The notes under the pieces were generated by a model, which saw only the letters and a program-made list of their open reading frames with translations, was not told the DNA's origin and made no database searches. Shown one piece after another: positions 1 through 6,965 of a DNA stretch of 7,110 nucleotides. Each line of letters starts with the position of its first letter. Positions within the stretch are counted from its first letter, which is position 1. The position numbers were made by a program, and so were the translations under genes. Location: contig UQBM01000044.1 of assembly GCA_900539265.1 (NCBI GenBank), positions 1-7,110 on the forward strand, given 5' to 3'. This DNA comes from an uncultured Mollicutes bacterium (GTDB taxonomy: Bacteria > Bacillota_I > Bacilli_A > ML615J-28 > CAG-313).

Positions 1-48
1 ATTAGTTCATTATCAATTAAAATATTTATGAACAATTTATATTATACG

Positions 49-54
49 AGGAGG
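49..54 (+). promoter_or_regulatory. Ribosome binding site that decides the priA start
   Basis: A perfect AGGAGG lies 9 bases before the ATG at 64. The earlier in-frame ATG at 28 is preceded only by AT-rich sequence without any purine-rich site. PriA proteins also usually begin with a sequence like MIAKVIVN, which matches the start at 64. Confidence 0.85.
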
Positions 55-63
55 ATAAAACTT

Positions 64-2385
64 ATGATTGCAAAAGTTATAATCAATAGTCCAAGTAGTA
101 ATATTGATCAACTTTTTGATTATCTCATTCCTTCTGAATTTTGTGATTTTGCTAGTGTTGGTTCAAGAGTTAGAGTTCCTTTTGGCGAGGCCAATCGGCA
201 AATTATGGGATTTATTATGGAAATAAAAAATGATTCCTCATATGATGGAAATTTAAAAGAAATAATTGAAGTTGTTGATTATGAACCTGTTCTTACAAAA
301 GAACAGTTAGAAATTGCTACCTTTATTAAGGCAGATGCAATATGTCCTCTTAGTAGAATTTTAAATTTAATGATTCCAGACGCTTTAAAATTAAAGACAA
401 AAAAATATTTAACCGTGGTGGATTTTAGGAGTCTCAATGCAGAACTGGTCAAGTTGTTTGATCAAAATGAAACAATCTTATATAAACCTACTTTGAAAAC
501 TTATGATGGTAGAATTGCTAAAGAAGTAAAAAAAGGGAATATTTTAGTTAGTTATGAAACACCACAAGTAATAAAAGAAAAAAAGATTACAAAATATGTA
601 TTAAATCCTAGTTATACATATGCAAATTTTAACAAATTAAAAAGCGATTTACAAAAAGATTTTTTAGAAAGATTAAAGGATGATGTTGCTAGAACTTCTT
701 TTGAATTAATAGAAAAATATGATGTGAGTTTGGCAATGATAATAAGCCTTGCTAAAAAGGGATATTTAGATAAAATGGAAGAAAATGCTTCTAGAATTAA
801 AATTAGAAACATTCCTGTTGAAAAAAGGATTAGAAAAACAGATAACCCAATAATAGGTAAATTAATCCAAACAATAAATAACTATGAAAAACCAATATTG
901 TATATACCTAAAGATGAAAATCAATTGTTAGAGTGTTTGTTGCAGGTCATAAATAGTAATCAAAAAAATAATAAGAATACGATAGTTATTGTTCCTGAAA
1001 TTTTATCAAGTTATAAAATAGAGAATTTAATTAGAAAAAATACTTTGTTAAGTGTTGCACTTATTAATTCTCGTTTGTCTAAAGGAGAATTACTTGATTA
1101 CTATAATGAAATAAAAAAGGATAATTATGCAGTTATTGTTACTACTGCAAAAGGTGCATTACTTCCTTATCAAAATGTTGGTACTTATTTTCTTTTAGAT
1201 TCAGAAAGTGATAATTATTATAATGATCAAAGTCCAAGATATGATTTACATAAAGTGATTGAATATGCATCAAAAATTACTAATTCTCAGGTTATTAGAG
1301 TTTCTTATGTACCGACAATTTTAGAATATACTTATGGTTTGAAAGGGTATTTAGATATTATTGAAGATTTTGATAAAAATATTGATGTTAAGGTAGAGAT
1401 TATTGATTTAAAAAAAGAATTGCAAATTGGTAATAATTCGTCTATATCAACCAAACTATTAAAAATGTTACAAATTAATAAGGCAAAAGGTAAAAAAAGC
1501 CTTCTGATTATTAATAATCGTGATTATAGTTCTTATGTGATATGTAGGACTTGTGGAAATATTATTAAATGTCCAAGATGTCAGATCTCTCTTCAATATA
1601 ATAAAAAACATAATCAATTAATTTGTCCAGCTTGTTCATATAGAACTCCTTATCAAAAAAATTGTTCAATTTGCAATAGTACAGAACTAAGATTTGGTGG
1701 AATAGGAATTGAACAAGTGGAGGAAGATTTAAGGGAAAATTTATCAGCATTTAAAATTACTAGCCTTGTAACTAATGATTTTGAAAACTTTTGTAATATT
1801 GAGATTGATTTTGAGGATGGTGATATTGATATTTTACTTACAACTAATTTATTTTCAAAAAGTATTTTAGGTAAGAAAATAGGATTAATTTGTTTTGTAA
1901 ATATTGATGCAATGGCAAAAGCAGCAGACTATGATGCAACTTATCGGGCATATAGTGCTTTAATGCAGGCTAAAATGAAATTAATAAATATAAATGATGC
2001 AACTATAGCTATTCAAACATATCATCCTAATGATGATTATTTAAAAGATTTTTTAGTAGGTGAGTATCACACTTATGTTAAAAATGAATTAGTTGTTAGA
2101 AAAATATTAAAAAATGAACCTTTTTATTATATTAATAGAATTTTAGTAAAAGGCAAATATGAAGAAATTTTTCAAGAGTCATATAATATTAAACAATTAT
2201 TACAAAGTACTTATGGTAAAAGGGTTTTTATAATGGGGCCTACATATAATTATCAATATTTAGCAGCACAATTAATCATTAAACATCAAATTAATGATAT
2301 AAGTGATTATTATCAAAAAATTTATCAAAATTATCAATCAAGTAATGTCATTGTAATTTTTGATAAATATCCTAAATATATTTAG
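64..2385 (+). CDS. priA: PriA-family primosomal protein N', helicase motifs degenerate
   Basis: This is a 773-residue protein recognisable end to end as PriA, the SF2 helicase that recognises stalled forks and starts replication restart. Seen: an N-terminal 3'-DNA-binding domain (about 1-100, opening MIAKVIINSPSSNIDQLFDY), a winged-helix region (about 120-250), two helicase-like lobes, and a zinc region with all eight cysteines (C494, C497, C503, C506, C521, C524, C534, C537). The C-terminal domain ends IVIFDKYPKYI. The catalytic motifs are lost. Walker A GVTGSGKT aligns with IPKDENQL (281-288), DEEHE with DSESD (379-383), GSATPT with VSYVPT (413-418), GTQMIAKG with TTNLFSKS (593-600), and QVSGRAGR with QAKMKLIN (635-642). 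There is no frameshift or internal stop, and length is near normal. I infer a maintained ATPase-dead paralogue or orthologue, perhaps a scaffold for helicase loading. Family membership is firm; helicase activity is very unlikely. The fmt gene starts 9 bp downstream. Confidence 0.9.
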   Translation: MIAKVIINSPSSNIDQLFDYLIPSEFCDFASVGSRVRVPFGEANRQIMGFIMEIKNDSSYDGNLKEIIEVVDYEPVLTKEQLEIATFIKADAICPLSRILNLMIPDALKLKTKKYLTVVDFRSLNAELVKLFDQNETILYKPTLKTYDGRIAKEVKKGNILVSYETPQVIKEKKITKYVLNPSYTYANFNKLKSDLQKDFLERLKDDVARTSFELIEKYDVSLAMIISLAKKGYLDKMEENASRIKIRNIPVEKRIRKTDNPIIGKLIQTINNYEKPILYIPKDENQLLECLLQVINSNQKNNKNTIVIVPEILSSYKIENLIRKNTLLSVALINSRLSKGELLDYYNEIKKDNYAVIVTTAKGALLPYQNVGTYFLLDSESDNYYNDQSPRYDLHKVIEYASKITNSQVIRVSYVPTILEYTYGLKGYLDIIEDFDKNIDVKVEIIDLKKELQIGNNSSISTKLLKMLQINKAKGKKSLLIINNRDYSSYVICRTCGNIIKCPRCQISLQYNKKHNQLICPACSYRTPYQKNCSICNSTELRFGGIGIEQVEEDLRENLSAFKITSLVTNDFENFCNIEIDFEDGDIDILLTTNLFSKSILGKKIGLICFVNIDAMAKAADYDATYRAYSALMQAKMKLININDATIAIQTYHPNDDYLKDFLVGEYHTYVKNELVVRKILKNEPFYYINRILVKGKYEEIFQESYNIKQLLQSTYGKRVFIMGPTYNYQYLAAQLIIKHQINDISDYYQKIYQNYQSSNVIVIFDKYPKYI

Positions 2386-2394
2386 AGGTGAAAA

Positions 2395-3312
2395 ATGTTA
2401 AAAATAGTATTTATGGGGACACCTTCGTTTAGTGTTCCAATTTTAGAGGCTTTAATTGAAAAATATGATGTCATCGGTGTTGTAACACAACCCGATAAAA
2501 TAGTGGGAAGAAAAAGGGAGTTACAGGCATCTCCAGTAAAAAAATGTGCAATCAAGCATAATATTCAGGTTTTTCAGCCGATTAAGATTAGACAAGAATA
2601 TCAAGATATTATTAATTTAAATCCTGATTTAATCGTAACTGCTGCTTATGGTCAAATTGTTGGTATGAAACTTTTAAATTGTCCAAAATATCGTTCAATA
2701 AATGTTCATGCGTCACTATTACCTTTATATAGAGGTGGAGCACCAATTCATCAAGCAATTAAAGATGGCCAGAAAGAGACTGGTGTTACTATAATGTATA
2801 TGGAAAAAGAAATGGATGCGGGTGATATTTTATCCCAAAAAGCAATTCCTATTGGTGAAAAAGATAATTGTGGTATTATGTTTGAAAAACTATCTTATCT
2901 TGGTCGCGATTTATTGCTTGAGACAATAGATAAATTGATGAAAGGTCAAATTGTTCCAATCAAACAAGATACATCAAAAGTTACATTTGCCTATAATGTC
3001 ACAAAAGAAGAAGAAAAACTTGATTTTACAAAGTCTGCTCAAGAAGTTTATAATCATATTAGGGCATATAATCCATCACCAATTGCTTATACAATATTCA
3101 ATGGACAAAATTTAAAAATATATGAATCTAGAGTATTAGATGATACTCATAACAAAGAGGTAGGTACTTTCTTTTTGAAGGATAAAACAAGAGTATGTGT
3201 TGCTTGTAATAATCATACGGTTCTTGAATTATTAGTTGTTCAACCAAGTGGCAAAAAAGTAATGAGTGCAAGAGATTTTGCTAATGGTAGTTTTCGAAAA
3301 TATTTAAAATAA
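2395..3312 (+). CDS. fmt: Methionyl-tRNA formyltransferase
   Basis: Transfers the formyl group of 10-formyltetrahydrofolate to methionyl-initiator tRNA in the cytoplasm, preparing it for translation initiation. The protein has 305 residues, the usual family length. It opens with the Rossmann-like strand IVFMGTPSFSVP. The substrate loop QPDKIVGRKRELQASPVK follows, then the signature INVHASLLPLYRGGAPI. The catalytic triad is N103, H105 and D141 (in MDAGDIL), with the same 2- and 36-residue spacing as N108, H110 and D146 of the E. coli enzyme. The C-terminal tRNA-binding domain covers about 205-305. The ribosome site GAGG at 2385-2388 begins on the last base of the priA stop codon, six bases before the ATG, so the two genes are almost certainly co-transcribed. 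In Bacillus, def lies between priA and fmt; it is missing here. No anomalies in motifs or length. Confidence 0.97.
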   Translation: MLKIVFMGTPSFSVPILEALIEKYDVIGVVTQPDKIVGRKRELQASPVKKCAIKHNIQVFQPIKIRQEYQDIINLNPDLIVTAAYGQIVGMKLLNCPKYRSINVHASLLPLYRGGAPIHQAIKDGQKETGVTIMYMEKEMDAGDILSQKAIPIGEKDNCGIMFEKLSYLGRDLLLETIDKLMKGQIVPIKQDTSKVTFAYNVTKEEEKLDFTKSAQEVYNHIRAYNPSPIAYTIFNGQNLKIYESRVLDDTHNKEVGTFFLKDKTRVCVACNNHTVLELLVVQPSGKKVMSARDFANGSFRKYLK

Positions 3313-3340
3313 TAATCATTAAAAAATTAAGGAGAAAGAT

Positions 3341-3868
3341 ATGAATAAAGTATATTATTCAAGAGATGAAATGCAAAAAATTAATACAGAAAAATTGTTA
3401 GAAAGAGGAGTTACCATTGAGGAAATTGCCAAAATTGCGTATCAACAACAATATCGATATAATAAAGATATTAAGATGGAAGACTGTGTAGAAAGCGTTG
3501 AAAAAATATTATCATTAAGGGATATCTTTCATCTTCTTCAATTAGGGGCTGAAATTGATCGTTTAACCGAGGAAAGAGCATTTAGAGGGCCAATTCAAGC
3601 AATTATGGAATATGATCTTGGTGTTTTTGGTGTTGATGAAATTTTTGGCTTAGATATTGCTAGACTTTATGGTGCTATTGGGCAGACCAATTTTGGTGAT
3701 ATTGATGTTAATAAACCAGGAGTTGTTGCAAAACTTAATGAGGAAGGTAAAATGGGTTCTAAACATTGTCATACATTTTTAGATGATATTGTTGGAGCAA
3801 TTGCTGCAGCTGCTTCAACAAGAGTTGCTCAAATTTGGTCAGAAGATGAGGCTACTCGAAATAAATAA
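3341..3868 (+). CDS. yutG: Phosphatidylglycerophosphatase A family protein (YutG/LtrC type)
   Basis: This 175-residue protein closely resembles B. subtilis YutG and Listeria LtrC (low-temperature requirement C), a soluble, mostly helical branch of the PgpA family. PgpA removes phosphate from phosphatidylglycerophosphate to make phosphatidylglycerol; whether this soluble branch does so is not settled. Seen: LLERGVTIEEIAKIAY near residues 19-34, GQTNFG (114-119), DVNKPG soon after, and HTFLDDIVGAIAAAA, with H144, D148 and D149 matching the acidic DDIV metal-site motif of PgpA. No signal peptide or convincing membrane segment is visible; the alanine-rich helix after the DD motif is short. The start has AAGGAG at 3329-3334, six bases before the ATG, and lies 28 bp after fmt. 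The first ten or so residues look like a short extension relative to relatives. Family assignment is secure, but the biochemical role is inferred only from the family. Confidence 0.85.
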   Translation: MNKVYYSRDEMQKINTEKLLERGVTIEEIAKIAYQQQYRYNKDIKMEDCVESVEKILSLRDIFHLLQLGAEIDRLTEERAFRGPIQAIMEYDLGVFGVDEIFGLDIARLYGAIGQTNFGDIDVNKPGVVAKLNEEGKMGSKHCHTFLDDIVGAIAAAASTRVAQIWSEDEATRNK

Positions 3869-3870
3869 AT

Positions 3871-5061
3871 ATGGAATCGATTAAGGAAATTTTCAAAATA
3901 GGCTATGGTCCTTCAAGTTCTCATACAATGGGACCTGCTATTGCTAGTAAAAAGTTTTTAGTTAAAAATCAAAATGCTACTAACTTTAAGTGTATTTTAT
4001 ATGGTTCACTAGCGAGAACAGGAAGAGGTCATTTAACAGATTATATTATTAAAAAGACTTTTCAAAATAAAAAAATTGATATAATTTTTGATTATGATAA
4101 AGTTTATAATTATCATCCAAATGCAATGCAATTTTATGCGTATAATGGAGATATCTTGATTGATGAATGGCTAGTATTTAGTGTCGGTGGCGGGAGCCTT
4201 AAAGAATTAAATGAAAAGCGAAGCTTATTTAATAAAATGATTTATCCTCATCAAAAAATGAATGAAATTTTAGACTATACAAAAAAATTTAATTTAAGTT
4301 TTGTAGATTATATTTTAAAATATGAAGGAGAAAGCATTATTCCTTATTTATATAATATTTTAGATCAAATGAAAAAAACTATTAATAATGGAATTTATAC
4401 CGATGGTATTTTACCAGGAGGATTAAATGTTGTAAGAAAGGCAAGTTTATTTTATCAAAAATATATGAAAAAACCATGTCTTGAATATTTAGTTTATGCT
4501 TATGCTTTAGCATCTAGTGAAGAAAATGCCTCAGGTCATTTAATTGTAACTGCACCTACTTGTGGTTCATGTGGAGTTTTACCAGCAGTCTTATTAAGTT
4601 ATCAAAAACTAAATAATATTCCTGATGATAAAATAATAAATTCTTTAATGGTTGCAGGACTAATTGGCAATCTTGTCAAAACCAATGCATCCATCTCAGG
4701 AGCCGAAGTTGGTTGTCAAGGTGAAATTGGAGTTGCTTGTTCAATGGCATCAGCAGCACTTAGTTATTTAGAAAATAAAACCAATGAAGAAATTGAATAT
4801 GCGGCAGAAATTGCTTTAGAACATCATCTTGGTATGACTTGTGATCCAATTGATGGACTTGTCCAGATTCCTTGCATTGAAAGGAATGCAGTTGCTTCAA
4901 TGCAAGCTTATAATGTTGAAAAATATATTGAACTTGCTGGAAGTAGCCATAACGTGACTTTAGATAGTGTGATTAAAGTTATGGATGAAACTGGTCGGGA
5001 TTTGCATACAAAATATCGAGAGACTTCAACTGGAGGTCTTGCAATTCATAAAAAAGGATAA
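3871..5061 (+). CDS. sdaA: L-serine dehydratase (L-serine ammonia-lyase), iron-sulfur dependent, single chain
   Basis: Converts L-serine to pyruvate and ammonia using an oxygen-sensitive [4Fe-4S] cluster, in the cytoplasm. The 396-residue chain fuses the beta domain (about 1-150, with GYGPSSSHTMGP at 11-22 and SVGGGS at 104-109) to the catalytic alpha domain (about 160-396, with LPGGLNVVRK at 181-190 and TCGSCG around C231/C234). C282 (in GCQGE), C324 and C335 have the 42- and 11-residue spacing of the cluster ligands C343, C385 and C396 of the Legionella enzyme, so they are the likely cluster ligands. The chain is shorter than the roughly 454-residue E. coli SdaA. It has no ACT domain and ends GGLAIHKKG without the C-terminal cysteine of some family members. 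The ATG lies 2 bases after the preceding stop with no good ribosome site, suggesting translational coupling. The start is supported because the family begins with this same SIKELYKIGYGPSSSHT-like sequence. Confidence 0.95.
   Translation: MESIKEIFKIGYGPSSSHTMGPAIASKKFLVKNQNATNFKCILYGSLARTGRGHLTDYIIKKTFQNKKIDIIFDYDKVYNYHPNAMQFYAYNGDILIDEWLVFSVGGGSLKELNEKRSLFNKMIYPHQKMNEILDYTKKFNLSFVDYILKYEGESIIPYLYNILDQMKKTINNGIYTDGILPGGLNVVRKASLFYQKYMKKPCLEYLVYAYALASSEENASGHLIVTAPTCGSCGVLPAVLLSYQKLNNIPDDKIINSLMVAGLIGNLVKTNASISGAEVGCQGEIGVACSMASAALSYLENKTNEEIEYAAEIALEHHLGMTCDPIDGLVQIPCIERNAVASMQAYNVEKYIELAGSSHNVTLDSVIKVMDETGRDLHTKYRETSTGGLAIHKKG
5054..5058 (+). promoter_or_regulatory. Ribosome binding site that decides the rlmD start
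   Basis: AAGGA lies within the last codons of the serine dehydratase gene, 10 bases before the ATG at 5069. It supports that ATG over the in-frame ATG at 4985, which would make the two genes overlap by 77 bases. Confidence 0.65.
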
Positions 5062-5068
5062 AATAATT

Positions 5069-6769
5069 ATGGAAAAAAGTAAATATAAAGATTTAATACC
5101 AAATCAAATAAAAAAGTCATCAAAAATAGTGGCATTATGTATAGATCAAAATCATGAAGGACAAGGTATTTGTAAAGTCGATGGAATTAAAGACTCTGAA
5201 GAGGTAAAAGAATTTATTATTTTTGTAAATAATATGATTCCTGGTGAAAAAGGACAAATAGAAATAACAAAACTACATAATAGTTATGGTTACGCAAAGG
5301 TTGTTAAAATATTTAATGAAACCAAATCACCAAAAAGAATTGTACCTATTTGTAAAGAATATGGTAGTTGTGGTGGATGTAATATTATGCATATGAATTA
5401 TGATGCACAACTGGAATTTAAAAATAAAATGATTAAGGAAACGTTAAGAAGAATTGGAGGAATCAATAATATAAAGGTTTTACCTATTATTGGTATGAAA
5501 AGTCCCAAATATTATCGCAATAAGGTTCAAATTCCATATCGAAAAGAACATTTTAAAGTGAATTGTGGTTTTTTTGCTAGAGAGTCTCATAATATAATTC
5601 CAATAAATGAGTGTTTAATTCAACCTAATATTTCAACTGAAATTGTTAAATTTATAAAAAATCTTTGTAATGAATTTCATATAGAAGGATATAATGAAAA
5701 ATATAATAGTGGCACGATTAGACATGTATTGATAAGAACCAATAAATCATTAAATGAAATTATGGTTGTTCTTGTTTTAACTAAAGGATTATTAGATCAT
5801 AAAGATGAAATTGTATCCAAGATTATTAAGCGTTATCCTGCTGTAAAGTCAATAATTATTAATGTAAATAATAAAATTGGTAATACTATTTTAGGTGATA
5901 AATGTATAACCATATACGGAAAAGATTATATAATAGATGAATTATGTGGTCTAAACTTTAGGATAGGTCCAAAATCATTTTATCAAGTCAATCATCAACA
6001 AACTGAAGTATTATATAATAAGATAATTGAAATTGGTAATTTTAAACAAGAAGACTGTATCATTGATGCATACTGTGGAATTGGTACGATTGGATTAATC
6101 ATAGCAAGCCATGTTAAACAAGTATTATCTGTTGAAATAGTTGAGGAAGCAATTTGCAATGCCAAAATTAATGCAAGGGATAATCAAATTAACAATATTG
6201 ATTTTGTATGTAATAAAGCAGAAGAACAAATTATTGAATGGGCAAAAGAAAATATACAAATTGATGCAATTATTGTAGATCCTCCAAGAAAGGGTTGTGA
6301 TATCAAACTTTTGGACACAATAGATGAAATGAAGATTAACAAAATGATTTATGTTTCTTGTGATCCAGCAACTCTTGCAAGAGATTTAAAAATAATGAAG
6401 GAAAAAGGCTATAATATTAGATTAGTACAACCAGTTGATATGTTTCCATATACATCTAATTGTGAAACGATAACTTTATTGCAGAGAAAAGATATCGACG
6501 ATAGATTGAAAGTTAGATTTGATTTAGAAAATCTTCCTTTAGTAAAAGAAGAAACAAAGGCAACTTATCAAGAAATTAAAGATTATATTTATAGTAAATA
6601 TAATGTAAAAGTATCAACTTTAAATATTGCACAAACTAAAACAAAATATGGAATCATTGAAAGAGAATGCTATAACAAACCTAAAGATGATGATTCTCGT
6701 CAACCTAGATGCACTAGAGAAAAAGAAGAAATGATTGTTGATGCTTTAAAATATTTTAAGATGTTATAA
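5069..6769 (+). CDS. rlmD: 23S rRNA (uracil-5-)-methyltransferase, RlmD/RlmCD (RumA) family
   Basis: Methylates C5 of a uridine in 23S rRNA using S-adenosylmethionine; the family targets U1939, and the Bacillus enzyme RlmCD also U747. The 566-residue protein has a TRAM RNA-binding domain (about 10-75). A [4Fe-4S] set follows: C95, C101, C104 and C182. The catalytic domain shows FYQVN (304-308), SAM-binding DAYCGIGT (333-340), DPPRKG (404-409), nucleophile C431 in YVSCDPATLARDL, and catalytic base E466, 35 residues later as in E. coli RumA. About 92 residues follow the usual end (475-566), with conserved-looking patches ATYQEIKDYI, IAQTKTKYGIIERE, DSRQP and a terminal DALKYFKML. I recall this extension from clostridial RlmD-like proteins; its role is not known to me. 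The gene starts 7 bases after sdaA and is the last of the run. Site specificity (U1939 only, or also U747) cannot be read from sequence alone. Confidence 0.93.
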   Translation: MEKSKYKDLIPNQIKKSSKIVALCIDQNHEGQGICKVDGIKDSEEVKEFIIFVNNMIPGEKGQIEITKLHNSYGYAKVVKIFNETKSPKRIVPICKEYGSCGGCNIMHMNYDAQLEFKNKMIKETLRRIGGINNIKVLPIIGMKSPKYYRNKVQIPYRKEHFKVNCGFFARESHNIIPINECLIQPNISTEIVKFIKNLCNEFHIEGYNEKYNSGTIRHVLIRTNKSLNEIMVVLVLTKGLLDHKDEIVSKIIKRYPAVKSIIINVNNKIGNTILGDKCITIYGKDYIIDELCGLNFRIGPKSFYQVNHQQTEVLYNKIIEIGNFKQEDCIIDAYCGIGTIGLIIASHVKQVLSVEIVEEAICNAKINARDNQINNIDFVCNKAEEQIIEWAKENIQIDAIIVDPPRKGCDIKLLDTIDEMKINKMIYVSCDPATLARDLKIMKEKGYNIRLVQPVDMFPYTSNCETITLLQRKDIDDRLKVRFDLENLPLVKEETKATYQEIKDYIYSKYNVKVSTLNIAQTKTKYGIIERECYNKPKDDDSRQPRCTREKEEMIVDALKYFKML

Positions 6770-6781
6770 ATAAGTAAAATT

Positions 6782-6810
6782 AACAGAGTTCTTAGGAATT
6801 CTGTTTTTTT
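6782..6810 (+). terminator. Intrinsic terminator after rlmD
   Basis: AACAGAGTTC (6782-6791) pairs with GAATTCTGTT (6796-6805) through ten base pairs, one of them G-U, around the four-base loop TTAG. A run of seven T follows at 6804-6810. It starts 12 bases after the rlmD stop codon and separates the five-gene run from the next transcription unit. Confidence 0.88.
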
Positions 6811-6851
6811 AATCTTATTTATTTCTAGAAAAATTATAAATTTCTCAAAAC

Positions 6852-6896
6852 AATACCGAATTAATTGCACATATTTTTTGCAAATTCGACAGTATT
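6852..6896. repeat. Imperfect 45-bp dyad over the promoter of the next gene
   Basis: Three blocks pair in order. AATAC (6852-6856) pairs with GTATT (6892-6896), CGAAT (6857-6861) with ATTCG (6884-6888), and TTGCA (6865-6869) with TGCAA (6879-6883). One three-base interruption lies on each side (TAA, ACA), and the centre is nine bases. It overlaps the -35 box at 6878-6883 and ends just before the -10, so it would act as a DNA site rather than as part of that promoter's transcript. A repressor operator is a reasonable inference. Chance pairing in AT-rich DNA is possible, though the GC-containing blocks make it less likely. Confidence 0.45.
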
Positions 6897-6906
6897 ATGG
6901 TAAAAT
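6878..6906 (+). promoter_or_regulatory. Sigma-A type promoter with extended -10
   Basis: TTGCAA (6878-6883) and TAAAAT (6901-6906) are separated by exactly 17 bases. The -10 box is preceded by TGG, giving the extended TGn motif. Transcription would start near 6913, leaving a leader of about 50 bases before the ATG at 6966. Its position after the terminator indicates independent expression of the next gene. Confidence 0.7.
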
Positions 6907-6919
6907 ATGTTAGAATTTG

Positions 6920-6940
6920 TATATTTTTTATAAAAATATA
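6920..6940. repeat. AT-only perfect inverted repeat in the leader
   Basis: TATATTTTT (6920-6928) and AAAAATATA (6932-6940) are perfect inverted copies around a three-base centre, starting just after the expected transcription start. It could be an operator half-site pair or a weak hairpin. As it consists only of A and T in an AT-rich spacer, chance is a serious alternative. Confidence 0.3.
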
Positions 6941-6965
6941 AATAGCAATAAATGAGGTACGTGTT

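Noticed and set aside
2..31. Possible C-terminal tail of an upstream gene in the second frame, ending with TGA at 29-31
   Set aside because: Only nine codons are visible and nothing is recognisable; the third frame has a TAG at 3-5 that could equally end an upstream gene.
6..47. Promoter before priA (TATATT near 38)
   Set aside because: No -35 box at suitable spacing, and the box lies directly against the ribosome site; the true upstream region is outside the window.
28..63. Earlier in-frame ATG for priA at 28
   Set aside because: No ribosome site before it, while a perfect AGGAGG serves the ATG at 64, and the family N-terminus matches the later start.
612..812. Minus-strand open frame inside priA
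   Set aside because: Antisense to a conserved coding region, no recognisable product, no ribosome site evident; a shadow frame.
1565..1750. Minus-strand open frame over the PriA zinc region
   Set aside because: It is the complement of the cysteine-rich coding stretch and resembles no known protein.
4985..5068. Longer start for rlmD overlapping the serine dehydratase gene
   Set aside because: The extra 28 residues lie out of frame over conserved sdaA sequence and do not resemble RlmD, and a ribosome site fits the ATG at 5069.
64..6769. Use of TGA as tryptophan (Mycoplasma code)
   Set aside because: No in-frame TGA occurs, and the tryptophan codons in the YutG-like, sdaA and rlmD genes are TGG. 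With only three cases this favours, but does not prove, the standard code.
6824..6845. Weak inverted repeat around TTTCTAGAAAAATTATAAAT
   Set aside because: Short, interrupted and AT-only, with no T-run or promoter relation; expected by chance here.
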